Virus record (IMG/VR): IMGVR_UViG_3300031456_000003
Coordinates: 1 to 50,078 of that record
Strand: one strand, 5' to 3'
Length of the DNA stretch: 50,078 bases
From: a virus
Numbering within the stretch: position 1 is the stretch's first letter; every line of letters starts with the position of its first letter. The notes beneath the pieces are model-generated. The model made no database searches, was not told the origin of the DNA, and was given only the letters and a program-made list of their open reading frames with translations. Of the stretch, positions 23,118 to 31,101 are shown one piece after another. The position numbers and the translations under genes were made by a program.

Positions 23118-23955
23118 TTAGATACCTAATATATTCAGCCTCATTTTTTATAATCCCTTTTGCAATAAATTTCTTACAAGCCGATCTTTCCTCAGAAGTC
23201 AATTTCGTGATTTGATTTCCAGACTGTATATTGCGCTGGCCACCTTCAACTGAATTGTTTTTGTTCCCGGTTCCAAATTTATCCGGGTAGACTTCGCCCA
23301 TACGCTTTTCAACATATGCTAATCGCTTGGTTTCATCCTTATTGGCCGGCATGCCCTCTAGCGCTTCGTTATAAAATCCCAAGGCAATTTGCTGCATTGG
23401 CATGGATTCATTGAACCACGTATTGCGCCGTATCCAATCTTGCGTTTCCGGCAAGAGGTCGGGGGCATTTTGCGTTTGCTTCTTTTGAGTAGGGGCTTGC
23501 GCTTCCCGGTCAACCTCAGCAAAGCGCTGGTAATATTTATCCTCTAAGCCCTCTAAGCGGTCAAATTCGTCTAAGTCGCCTAGCTCGGCTGCGTCCCGCT
23601 TAGCGCGGCGAACCTCCCTAAGGGTGCGCTCCCTGTCTTCGCGGATAATGCGTTCATTGGCATTCTCGATACGCTTAATGCGCTCTGCGTAGGTTTCCTC
23701 TTGAACGGCAACCTGATTGCGCAATTTCTCCAGCTCGGTTTTTAAGCTAGCATTGCGATCTAAGAAAGATTTGGCGTCCTGCCAATCTTCCTCTTTGCCT
23801 CTAAATTGTTCCTTCGGAACCCAACCGCGCGCCTTGGCGGCTACTTCCTCATGTTGGCCAACATCCTCTGTTTCATTTGGAGTATCGTCAACATTTTCAT
23901 TAGAGGAATCAGGCGAAATATTGCCTGACTCCTCATTTTCGTCGTCTAAAATCAT
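23104..23955 (-). CDS. Scaffolding protein, 283 aa
   Basis: Acidic N-terminal third, then A-x-x-x-G-W-x-P-K-E-x-x-x-G-x-E-E-D-W, a motif frequent in phage scaffolds. A long Glu/Arg/Lys coiled coil (about 75-150) follows, and a basic C-terminus that would bind coat. Placed between portal and capsid genes. It directs procapsid assembly and leaves before DNA entry. Confidence 0.85.
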   Translation of the reverse strand: MILDDENEESGNISPDSSNENVDDTPNETEDVGQHEEVAAKARGWVPKEQFRGKEEDWQDAKSFLDRNASLKTELEKLRNQVAVQEETYAERIKRIENANERIIREDRERTLREVRRAKRDAAELGDLDEFDRLEGLEDKYYQRFAEVDREAQAPTQKKQTQNAPDLLPETQDWIRRNTWFNESMPMQQIALGFYNEALEGMPANKDETKRLAYVEKRMGEVYPDKFGTGNKNNSVEGGQRNIQSGNQITKLTSEERSACKKFIAKGIIKNEAEYIRYLNEYE

Positions 23956-23967
23956 TTACCGTTTTGT

Positions 23968-24285
23968 TTATTCGGTTAAAATTGCTGCTAAATCGCCGTC
24001 TTTTAATAAGCGATATTCGGCTGTGTCTTTGCCCTTAACGACAAAGCCGCCATATTTTGGAAAAACTACTCTTTGCCCAACTTTCGGGATGACTTTATTT
24101 TCTATGTCATACTGGAAAGCCAATGGGCCAATTGCTATCAATTCGCCAGATGTTTGCGCTTGCTGCATTTGTTCGCGTGTCGTTTCTGGCAACCAAATGT
24201 TTTTGCTTGTGCGCTCTGAAATTGTATCAAGCCGAATTAAAATGTAATATTCAAGCGGTGCAATTCCGCTCTTATTCTCAATAAT
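23968..24285 (-). CDS. GroES-like co-chaperonin, about 105 aa, probable AUU start
   Basis: Matches the Cpn10 pattern: P-L-x-x-x-I-L-I-R-L near the start, S-x-N-I-W-L-P-E-T-T-R-E-Q (mobile loop/roof region), G-E-L-I-A-I-G-P, then K-V-G-Q-R-V-V-F-P-K-Y-G-G and a C-terminal L-K-D-G-D-L-A-A-I-L. Phage co-chaperonins such as T4 gp31 replace GroES so GroEL can fold coat protein, and this gene lies between portal and scaffold. The frame opens with ATG at 24306, but that has no ribosome site. GGAGG lies 6 nt before ATT at 24285, the preferred start. Confidence 0.85.
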   Translation of the reverse strand: MIENKSGIAPLEYYILIRLDTISERTSKNIWLPETTREQMQQAQTSGELIAIGPLAFQYDIENKVIPKVGQRVVFPKYGGFVVKGKDTAEYRLLKDGDLAAILTE

Positions 24286-24511
24286 TAATATCCTCCATAT
24301 CCTCATAGGTAAGCGAGCGCATTTCGTTTAGAACTTTTGCCCGCTCAAAAATAGCCGCATGCGTAATTGGATCAACATCACGTTGGCCCCATGCGTATTC
24401 AATAAATCGCTGTTTGGCTTCTTCAGCCTCTTTGGCTAGAAACTGATCCATGAACCAAGTGGTTACAGGATGTTCACGCCAAGCGTCCCATTCATCTTTC
24501 TCAAATAGCAC
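24278..24511 (-). CDS. Small head-operon protein, 77 aa (GTG start)
   Basis: Starts at GTG with AGGGG about 7 nt upstream. The product is acidic and helical, with the H-P-V-T-x-W-F-M-D motif found in small proteins after portal genes in P22-like phages. Its end overlaps the GroES-like gene. Function unknown. Confidence 0.72.
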   Translation of the reverse strand: MLFEKDEWDAWREHPVTTWFMDQFLAKEAEEAKQRFIEYAWGQRDVDPITHAAIFERAKVLNEMRSLTYEDMEDINY

Positions 24512-24608
24512 TTGTCAGCCCCTTCTTTCTGTGCTTAAGAATCACTTGCGCGCTTGCTAGTTTCGTTCCCCTCATCACAAACTAGCCCCGTCCTGAGAGG
24601 GCGCGCTT

Positions 24609-24645
24609 GGGGAGAGTCGAGCCGCCCCCGCTTTCGACTCTCCCC
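24609..24645 (-). terminator. Very stable hairpin after the portal gene
   Basis: GGGGAGAGTCGA pairs perfectly with TCGACTCTCCCC (12 bp, 13-nt loop) just after the portal stop codon. There is no T-run on the minus strand, so it is more likely an mRNA-stabilising or attenuating stem than a true terminator. About 95 nt of apparently non-coding sequence follow before the next gene. Confidence 0.55.
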
Positions 24646-24648
24646 CCT

Positions 24649-27072
24649 TTACTTTGCGCTTGACTTTTTCGCCTGAGCTTTGAGCTTTTCAATTTCAAGC
24701 TGTCTTTCGCCATCGGATTCAGCCCTAGTGGCTTCGTCTTCGCGGTTTCTATCTGACTCTAGATCGGCTCGTTCATTGCGCTCATCCTCAGTTTTAGCCT
24801 GCCTATCGCTCTCAAACGCTTGATTGCCAAGCTCGGTTGACTTTAGCACTCGGTCAAATTCCGCATTTTCGCGCTCTAAAACATGTTTGTGCTGTTGATC
24901 GGCCAAGTCCTTTTCGTGCTGTCTGGCCGCATCTTCGCGGCCGGCAACAAACTCGCGGTCGCTCTCAAATGCTTGCCGTTCCTTATCCGCATAATCCAGC
25001 TCGAAGCGGCGGCCCTTCTCGTCTCGCTCATCAGCGAGCTTTTGAGCATCTGTGGCGGCTTGAAGCTGGTTAGAGCCATCTCCGCCTTCCTGGCCGGCTG
25101 CTCCAGCCTCAGACATGGCCTTAATGGCTTGTGCCTGCTTTAGCTGAGCATCGGCCTCTTGGACCTTGACCGCAGCTTGAGCCCCTGCCATTTGGATTTG
25201 TTCGGCTGGGCTTGGCTCTGTTTTCTGCGGAATAATTTCGGCCACATTTTCAATATTGCTGGCCTGTAATACCCTCTTGCCAATTTCAGCCATATTTAAT
25301 GCTGGCCCAATTGTAGGATGTCCGGCTAGTTCCATTAAGACTTGAGCTTTAGCAAGCCTTTGCATATCCGTGACCATATGCGGGTCAGCAACGGGATAAA
25401 TGTCGCAATCTTCATAGCTATAATCCCGTACCATAATAGGCGGCATAGCCTGAGGTGGCATCATTTGGCCCTGTTGGGGCATTTGGCCTTGATCAGGCTG
25501 CATTGCTTCCGGGTTAGGTGCCATGCCAGGAGGCGGAGCCATAGGGCTAGGAGGGGGAGCCCCGTTAGCTATAGAAGCCTGTCCTGGCATGGCTGGCGCA
25601 CCGCCCATTTGAGGCATAGCGGGCGGTTGCCAATCTAGTATTTTCAGGTATTTTTCTTGATCAGGATAGCGGGCGTTTAAGTCATAGAGGATTTTATATT
25701 CATCCCCTAAGGCCCGATAAATCCGCTTATAAATCGCGGAGAATACCTTTAGCCCTTGTTCTATCTGCGCAAGGGTAGTTGTGGCCGGTTGAGCCCTCTG
25801 GCTTTCTCCAGTCAAAATGTCTTGAACAGCGGTAATTTGCTTGCCAAAATCAATAAGCATAACCAAGAGATTCAATAATGCTTCGCTTGGTCCAGGGTGC
25901 TGATTATGCACTACTGAATCTCTGATTACGCCACCCTGAGCATTTACCGTATGATAAACGCCAGGAGAAAATCTAAGCTCTGATTTCTTTAAATTAAGGC
26001 CAGAGCCAATAAAGCCGCCACCCGCGTTTTGCAAATGGCCGGCGTCAAGCATTTGATTTAAGCTTGTGTCGATTGCATCGGATAAAGTTCTGAGCAATAG
26101 ACCAAATCCAATATCGTAAAACCCGCCGGCTGGGTCGGGGATAAATCCGTATTTGGTGAAATAATTATAGCGGGGGAGCGTTACAATCTGATTACGCTTA
26201 TTTAGCGTTGCCCTCTTTAAATCAAAATTGGGGGCAATTCGAACAACCTTTTCGCTGCTTTCATGACAAGTAACAATCCAGGGCTCTGCGAAGCCATCCC
26301 CATCTAGATCGTGGTAGCGGTGCTGTTCAATAAATGAATGCGCCGCCATACTATCTTGGCGATTTTCTTCGCGAGGGCGAAACCCTTCATCATCTGAGCC
26401 CCCGTCAAATGCGTCTAAATCAAAATCAGCGAATGTTCCGCCTCTAATCCGGCTTTGTATCTCATATGGATACAAGTCAAATCTGTGAGATATTCGCGGA
26501 ACAGTTTCTAGAGATACCGCAGATTGATTCACGACCAAATCAAATGCGGATACCAATCTGGCATCAGGTCGTTTAAATTCGTTGTTATAGAATGTCTTTC
26601 TAAATGCACAGCCAATAGCTGGGATTTGGTGGAGTAATGTATCTGTGTCCGCTTCCCAGCCTTTGACCTCTTTCAAAAGCTGGTAGCTCATATGGGTTTC
26701 TACCCTATCGGCTCTTTCTTGCTTTTGCTGGTCACGGTCGCGGCCGATAATCTCCATTCGCACCATTTTAGGCGTTTGGACAATTGCGGGGTATGCCCGT
26801 GCCGCAAACTGCAATGCAGCCGTAGTGAGTAGAGGAACCTTTACGTTAGACGCCTTAGGCCAAGGATAGTTTTTATCGGCCTTGTCCTGCAAAATGGCTT
26901 TCATGGCCTCCTTTGCATTCTGCTCCCATTCCGCCCGCGATTCCCGGTCAATATGGTATTCTTCTAAGGCCTCTTGACCTAATTTCGTAATGTCTGATTC
27001 TTTGAATGCTTCGATTACGTTTGGCGATTGGCTATATTTTTCCAGGCCGCCTAATGCGTCATTATCTTTCAC
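24649..27072 (-). CDS. Portal protein, P22-like, 807 aa
   Basis: A long portal with the family's core: W-x-x-N-x-x-x-A-M, N-Y-P-W-P-x-A-S-N-V-K-V-P-L, a G-C-A-F-R-K-T block, and the I-D-T-S-L-N-Q-M-L-D-A-G-H stretch before the crown. Residues about 480-550 are Pro/Met/Gly/Gln-rich. The last 160 residues are a highly charged coiled coil with repeated F-E-S-D-R, like the helical barrel of P22 gp1. It forms the dodecameric DNA gate and docks terminase. Confidence 0.92.
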   Translation of the reverse strand: MKDNDALGGLEKYSQSPNVIEAFKESDITKLGQEALEEYHIDRESRAEWEQNAKEAMKAILQDKADKNYPWPKASNVKVPLLTTAALQFAARAYPAIVQTPKMVRMEIIGRDRDQQKQERADRVETHMSYQLLKEVKGWEADTDTLLHQIPAIGCAFRKTFYNNEFKRPDARLVSAFDLVVNQSAVSLETVPRISHRFDLYPYEIQSRIRGGTFADFDLDAFDGGSDDEGFRPREENRQDSMAAHSFIEQHRYHDLDGDGFAEPWIVTCHESSEKVVRIAPNFDLKRATLNKRNQIVTLPRYNYFTKYGFIPDPAGGFYDIGFGLLLRTLSDAIDTSLNQMLDAGHLQNAGGGFIGSGLNLKKSELRFSPGVYHTVNAQGGVIRDSVVHNQHPGPSEALLNLLVMLIDFGKQITAVQDILTGESQRAQPATTTLAQIEQGLKVFSAIYKRIYRALGDEYKILYDLNARYPDQEKYLKILDWQPPAMPQMGGAPAMPGQASIANGAPPPSPMAPPPGMAPNPEAMQPDQGQMPQQGQMMPPQAMPPIMVRDYSYEDCDIYPVADPHMVTDMQRLAKAQVLMELAGHPTIGPALNMAEIGKRVLQASNIENVAEIIPQKTEPSPAEQIQMAGAQAAVKVQEADAQLKQAQAIKAMSEAGAAGQEGGDGSNQLQAATDAQKLADERDEKGRRFELDYADKERQAFESDREFVAGREDAARQHEKDLADQQHKHVLERENAEFDRVLKSTELGNQAFESDRQAKTEDERNERADLESDRNREDEATRAESDGERQLEIEKLKAQAKKSSAK

Positions 27073-27098
27073 TAATACTCTTTAGTATGCGTCTTCTA

Positions 27099-27257
27099 TT
27101 ATTTGCTGGCTTGTACAATCAGCCAAACAAGTAAAATGAATAAAGCCAATAATAAGGCCGCCCATATTGGGCTAAATACAATCCACCATGACCACGTAAT
27201 TGCGCCAGCTAATTTAGCAATCACGAATACCAAGCAAAGAGCGGGAAGGAATGGCAT
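27099..27257 (-). CDS. Small membrane protein, 52 aa
   Basis: Two hydrophobic segments (about 6-24 and 28-48) with the motif K-L-A-G-A-I-T-W-S-W-W-x-V-x-S-P-x-W. That W-S-W-W-x-V-x-x-P pattern is a widespread small phage membrane protein of unknown function. The ATG directly follows the stop of the Acb2-like gene. Too short for most gene finders. Confidence 0.78.
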   Translation of the reverse strand: MPFLPALCLVFVIAKLAGAITWSWWIVFSPIWAALLLALFILLVWLIVQASK

Positions 27258-27494
27258 TTAATTCACCGCGTTTCTTTTGGCCGCAATTCTTAATACATGC
27301 TCGCGTGCATGGTAATAGGCTTCTTCTAATCGTGTATTAGCTAAAGCCAGCTCGCGCGTAAAAGGAATATTCCCCTCTTGCGTGGCTGGCCCTGCTAAAT
27401 CTGCTAATAGGGCCTTAAATTGATTAGTGTGATGCCCTAACAGATTGATGTATGCTTTTTGCTTGTCGTCTAGCGTAATGTCAAAAACGTTCAT
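27258..27494 (-). CDS. Acb2-like anti-CBASS cyclic-nucleotide sponge, 78 aa
   Basis: A small all-helical protein whose C-terminal half reads R-E-L-A-L-A-N-T-R-L-E-E-A-x-x-x-A-R-E-H-V, close to the Acb2 (DUF7681-type) signature R-x-x-A-L-A-x-T-x-L-E-E-A. Known Acb2 proteins are hexamers that sequester cyclic di- and trinucleotides, and also gcADPR isomers, blocking CBASS and some Thoeris systems. Length fits. The call rests on one motif, so it needs a profile search. Confidence 0.6.
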   Translation of the reverse strand: MNVFDITLDDKQKAYINLLGHHTNQFKALLADLAGPATQEGNIPFTRELALANTRLEEAYYHAREHVLRIAAKRNAVN

Positions 27495-27500
27495 GTTGCC

Positions 27501-27956
27501 TCAAATTTTCCAGTCTTTGCAATAATCGCGTAGTGCGCGCGCGTCGCTCAATGCGTTGTGTGGAACTTCGCTTGAATAGTTGTTTAGTCGGTCGATTAGT
27601 CTAAATCGGAAATTGGCAGGAACACGCCAACCATTTTGCGATCCATTATAAGTCAGCAATTTGCAGAAATGCTCTATATCGGCTGGCCAATCTGCGATTA
27701 TTTCCGCATCTCGAAAGCGATAAATCCAAAGGCAGAATTTTTGCATGAATTCAGGATCAGGCAATATTGCGTCGTCCCTCCCGCCCCACTTTAAATGGGG
27801 AATAACATGCTCTTTAACCCAAGGATGCGGATTATTTGGGATTTTATAAACCCCATAGAATTCCTCATTATTTGATGCAACTAAAGCCAATGAGATTAAT
27901 TCGCCACCAAAGCCGTTAAATTCAGTATCCAAGAATAATTGTATTTTCCCCTCCAT
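27501..27956 (-). CDS. DEDDh 3'-5' exonuclease (RNase T/DnaQ-like), 151 aa
   Basis: All DEDDh residues are visible: D10-x-E12 in L-F-L-D-T-E-F-N-G, an Asp at 89 or 93 (I-I-A-D-W-P-A-D), and H133-x4-D138 in P-H-N-A-L-S-D-A-R. A compact single domain with two divalent metal ions expected. Substrate could be DNA or RNA. Because the phage also carries Ro60 and Y RNAs, a role in RNA 3'-end trimming is an attractive inference. It lies between terminase and portal. Confidence 0.85.
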   Translation of the reverse strand: MEGKIQLFLDTEFNGFGGELISLALVASNNEEFYGVYKIPNNPHPWVKEHVIPHLKWGGRDDAILPDPEFMQKFCLWIYRFRDAEIIADWPADIEHFCKLLTYNGSQNGWRVPANFRFRLIDRLNNYSSEVPHNALSDARALRDYCKDWKI

Positions 27957-28069
27957 AATTAAATTGGTATAAGCTGGCGGCTTTAGGCTCGCTTATCTTT
28001 AAGATTTAGAAGTCTGCAATTAAATTTTGCCTACATACCGCCCATTTAAAGCGCTGCTTCTAAAAATGC

Positions 28070-29479
28070 CTAGTATCCAGTTGATTGCTTGCGGCCGATA
28101 TTCTCTAATGGTTCTTTGCCCAATTGATCCTTATCGTCCACATGGAAAACCAGAGCTGGAAATAATTCAGTTAATGCCCAAACGAGCGCGTCCACTCTAT
28201 CGGCTGTGGTGGAGCCCTCTATGCCAAATTGAGTAAATAAAACCATTTGGTCTTCTAACTCAGGTAAACTACCAACATGGCTAACTCTGCCCTGGGCATA
28301 TAAAGCCGAAACCGGCTCAGCCCTAGTCACCTTGCCTCTAGAGGCCCGCACCATAATTAATGGAATAGATGGCCTGACCGATCTAAGAACCGAGTCGACC
28401 ATTGCGCCGCCTTGGTTTACTTCTGCAACCAAGGTATCAGCGTGATAAAGATCATAGCCAGCGATAGCCTTTCGAGCCCAACCGTTTGGCCCGAGTCTAC
28501 AGGTCAAATCATCAAACACATATCCGCGCCCATCTATGCCGAGGCCCGCTATAACAATTCCGGTTTCGGCCGTTTCCTCCGATACAACGCCGTCAACTGG
28601 CGCTGTAATAGCCGGATCAATTGCGACCACAATCCTTTGCATAGAGGGCAGTTTGGGCATTGAGCCGTCTGGCCGGCGTGGTATGCGCGCATCTTCGAGC
28701 ATTTGGCGCGTCCAGAGCGCTCCGGGTACGTCATCCAAGATTTCCGCGTTTAACTCTTGTCTGCCTAAGCGTGTGCCTTCATAGCGCCTTTGGATGACTT
28801 TAATAAAATCTGGAGCTAAGTTAGCTCGGTTGTCTAATGTTCGGCCTCGGGTGACGTAAACGCCATCGCCCTCTTGAGCTATAAGCTTTTTAACTAGCGG
28901 AATAGGCCTGGGAGTGGTAGTAATGGCTTGTTTGGGCTTATCGCCCATCCTCAAGCCAAATTGCAGCATATCCCATGTTTCCTGACTATAACGCCACTTT
29001 GCTAGCTCGTCTAACCAAGCAGCGCCATGCTGCGGGCCTCTCAATTGATCAGGTTCGGTTGCGTTATATAACGAGCCTATTGTGCCATTTGGCCATGTTA
29101 AGCGCCTGTTTGATGGCGTGTACTTTGGCCGAAACTCGCGCGGATGAGTTGCGAGAATTCCGGCTGGCCCCTCCACGATCACATCGCGATTATCTGCGGC
29201 TGTCTCGCCAACTATGGCTATATGAGAGTATTGGCCGCCTGTCAGAGGCGTTTGACCTGTAGCAATGGAGCGCACCCATTCGGCCCCCATGCGGGTTTTG
29301 CCATAGCCGCGACCGGCTAAAATAAGCCAAATGCCCCAATCGCCTTCCGGCGTTTGCTGGTCTGGCCTACCCCAAAATTTCCAATCGTATCTAAGCGATT
29401 CTAACTCAGCTTGGCTTAGGCTCTTTAGCCAGTTCTCCCTCTGGCTGTGCGTCAATGACGCGAACCAATTTGCGTTCAA
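28070..29479 (-). CDS. terL: Terminase large subunit, 469 aa
   Basis: Walker A L-A-G-R-G-Y-G-K-T at 54-62, Walker B A-A-W-L-D-E at 153-158, and coupling motif T-T-T-P-R-P near 187-192. The RNase H-like nuclease starts A-I-D-P-A at 286-290 (Asp288), with further acidic residues in V-A-E-V-N and the D-R-V-D-A block. Cuts and pumps DNA into the procapsid through the portal. Overlaps the small subunit by 74 nt. Headful packaging is expected from the P22-like head and circular assembly. Confidence 0.93.
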   Translation of the reverse strand: MNANWFASLTHSQRENWLKSLSQAELESLRYDWKFWGRPDQQTPEGDWGIWLILAGRGYGKTRMGAEWVRSIATGQTPLTGGQYSHIAIVGETAADNRDVIVEGPAGILATHPREFRPKYTPSNRRLTWPNGTIGSLYNATEPDQLRGPQHGAAWLDELAKWRYSQETWDMLQFGLRMGDKPKQAITTTPRPIPLVKKLIAQEGDGVYVTRGRTLDNRANLAPDFIKVIQRRYEGTRLGRQELNAEILDDVPGALWTRQMLEDARIPRRPDGSMPKLPSMQRIVVAIDPAITAPVDGVVSEETAETGIVIAGLGIDGRGYVFDDLTCRLGPNGWARKAIAGYDLYHADTLVAEVNQGGAMVDSVLRSVRPSIPLIMVRASRGKVTRAEPVSALYAQGRVSHVGSLPELEDQMVLFTQFGIEGSTTADRVDALVWALTELFPALVFHVDDKDQLGKEPLENIGRKQSTGY

Positions 29480-29819
29480 TTTCTTCTCTTAATGCGTCAA
29501 TGGATTCTTTTGTGCCATTGTCGGCTAACCCGCCGTCATCGCGCTGTTTTAATAATTGCTTGCCGAGCCATATTTGCATGGTGACATTGCCTGCTTTAGC
29601 CGAGGCCCATTGCCAGCGCCTAAGCGTGACTTTCCCGCGATCTAAGCCGCCTTCAAAATGTTCGGAGACTTCAGGATATTCGTTTAAAAATTTCCAAAGT
29701 GTTGGCCGGCTTACTTCTAACCACGCGGCGGCCTCGTCTCGCGTTGCGCCCCATTCACCTAATTTTCGTAATGTCGCTATTGTGCGAGCATCATTAGTCA
29801 GGGCTTTTTTTCTGCCCAT
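29406..29819 (-). CDS. terS: Terminase small subunit, 137 aa
   Basis: An N-terminal helix-turn-helix (residues about 20-50, A-T-R-D-E-A-A-A-W-L-x-V-S-R-P-T-L-W) is followed by R-R-W-Q-W-x-x-A-x-x-G-N-V-T-M-Q-I-W-L-G-K-Q-x-L, the hallmark of this TerS type. A charged C-terminal helix would contact TerL. It recognises the pac site, which may lie within or near its own gene. Confidence 0.88.
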   Translation of the reverse strand: MGRKKALTNDARTIATLRKLGEWGATRDEAAAWLEVSRPTLWKFLNEYPEVSEHFEGGLDRGKVTLRRWQWASAKAGNVTMQIWLGKQLLKQRDDGGLADNGTKESIDALREEIERKLVRVIDAQPEGELAKEPKPS

Positions 29820-29825
29820 TTATTC

Positions 29826-30284
29826 CTATCTGCAATATATAACGTCCATTCCCCGCTTAATGGCTTCTTTTGTACAATGAGCGGTTCCCCTGCCGCCTGG
29901 GAAGCTTAGTAGCAATTTGGGCTTAGCTACGTCTAGCATCTCTATGTTGCGCCAATGGCCCGCTAGGGCATTATAAAGCCTGCCATCCTTGCGCTTCTTA
30001 ATCACAGCTCCAGGAGCGTCTATGTCCTCCCAATCGGCGTCAAATGGCCATAGCGGTATGCCTCGAATGGAGGCCCAACTTGCGGCTAATGTATCGGCTC
30101 CAGATGCGTTGCCATGCACAAGCCAGCTAATTGGCGTAAATTGATGTATGGCGCTAAGGTTTATATTCACTACGCGTTTATCAGCGAAATCGCGGCCACC
30201 TGTAACGGCTACTATCATGTTATTTTGTCCATTATACTGATCATAAAGCCCCTTTGTGATCAGTGTATTATACATTTTGCCCAT
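29826..30284 (-). CDS. SLOG/DUF2493-like Rossmann protein, 152 aa
   Basis: After a 22-residue lead, M-I-V-A-V-T-G-G-R-D-F (about 23-33) is the signature start of DUF2493/YspA-like SLOG proteins, followed by V-H-G-N-A-S-G-A-D-T-L-A and a C-terminal F-P-G-G-R-G-T motif. SLOG folds bind nucleotide-derived ligands and are common in phages. The ATG at 30284 has GAGG 7 nt upstream; the Met at residue 23 (30218) is an alternative. Likely ligand binding or cleavage, exact role unknown. Confidence 0.85.
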   Translation of the reverse strand: MGKMYNTLITKGLYDQYNGQNNMIVAVTGGRDFADKRVVNINLSAIHQFTPISWLVHGNASGADTLAASWASIRGIPLWPFDADWEDIDAPGAVIKKRKDGRLYNALAGHWRNIEMLDVAKPKLLLSFPGGRGTAHCTKEAIKRGMDVIYCR

Positions 30285-30297
30285 GAAAAAGCCTCGA

Positions 30298-30744
30298 CTA
30301 ATGGGGCCAGATTCTACATACGTTTAGCTCATTAGCTGGGATTCTATCCCATATCCATGGGGCTCCCTCACGCTGCTTGAACATGTTCGGATTATGGCGC
30401 TCGGGATGAAACGTCTTGAGCCAAGGCCCGCATGGATCGCCCTCGCCGCTCCAAACGCTTAGCGCCAAGATCGCATCATGTGCATTCTCAAAGCACCAAC
30501 GTTGCCCAAAGCTATTCCATTCCAGCTTGTTCACAATGCCATATGTGAATAGCTGCTTTTTGACGGCGGCTAAGCTCATGTCCGGCATGGCGCGAAAGTA
30601 TATGCATCCGGCTGGCTCCCAATGCTCCATAAGCAAGCCATAAATTGAATCAGCCCTTAGCTCATCTTGATCGATCATTTGCAGAAAACCCAAATGATTA
30701 TTGCCACGACAATCCAAAAGCCTAAGCCGCTTTCGCATTGTCAT
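30298..30744 (-). CDS. Hypothetical protein, 148 aa
   Basis: Trp/Cys-rich soluble protein with no recognised family. The start is uncertain among a TTG at 30750 and ATGs at 30744 and 30738; the first ATG is taken. Part of the run of small minus-strand accessory genes between terminase and the initiator tRNA. Confidence 0.65.
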   Translation of the reverse strand: MTMRKRLRLLDCRGNNHLGFLQMIDQDELRADSIYGLLMEHWEPAGCIYFRAMPDMSLAAVKKQLFTYGIVNKLEWNSFGQRWCFENAHDAILALSVWSGEGDPCGPWLKTFHPERHNPNMFKQREGAPWIWDRIPANELNVCRIWPH

Positions 30745-30784
30745 TTGCAAGCAATGGGCTCTGGCTTGATTGTTTCTGCGCTAG

Positions 30785-30901
30785 TCATTGCATTTTGGCC
30801 CATTGCACCAATCCCCATATTATAGCGATGACAAATAGCGCAACGCCTATTGAATTAGCTGCGGCCTCGATTGCTTGGGCCATGTCAACACAGCTAGTCA
30901 T
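30785..30901 (-). CDS. Small membrane protein, 38 aa
   Basis: The ATG overlaps the upstream TGA as ATGA, so it is translationally coupled. One membrane segment (about 17-34, I-G-V-A-L-F-V-I-A-I-I-W-G-L) follows an amphipathic N-terminus. Similar single-pass micro-proteins occur widely in phage accessory regions; function unknown. Confidence 0.65.
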   Translation of the reverse strand: MTSCVDMAQAIEAAANSIGVALFVIAIIWGLVQWAKMQ

Positions 30902-31101
30902 CCGTCCATCACCTCATCGAGTAGGCCGATTGGGATTTCAATCCCTGCCTCATTTGGCCCAACTCTTCCCGAAATAGCCGGATCGCTCGAAGCTATAAGC
31001 TTGCCAATAATTATATATCGCCCATTGGCTTCATCCAATAGGATCGCTGGGCAGGATGCCGTTGCGACGCAAGCGAATTTGGCTGGCGTAATATCAATCA
31101 T
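30898..31101 (-). CDS. Small conserved phage protein, 67 aa
   Basis: Contains A-x-x-S-C-P-A-I-L-L-D-E-x-N-G-R-Y-I-I-I-G-K, a pattern of a short phage family with a C-P-A turn and a two-strand beta unit. The ATG at 31101 overlaps the upstream stop; the frame is open to 31119. Role unknown. Neighbouring Tad2-like gene makes an accessory or anti-defence role possible. Confidence 0.65.
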   Translation of the reverse strand: MIDITPAKFACVATASCPAILLDEANGRYIIIGKLIASSDPAISGRVGPNEAGIEIPIGLLDEVMDG

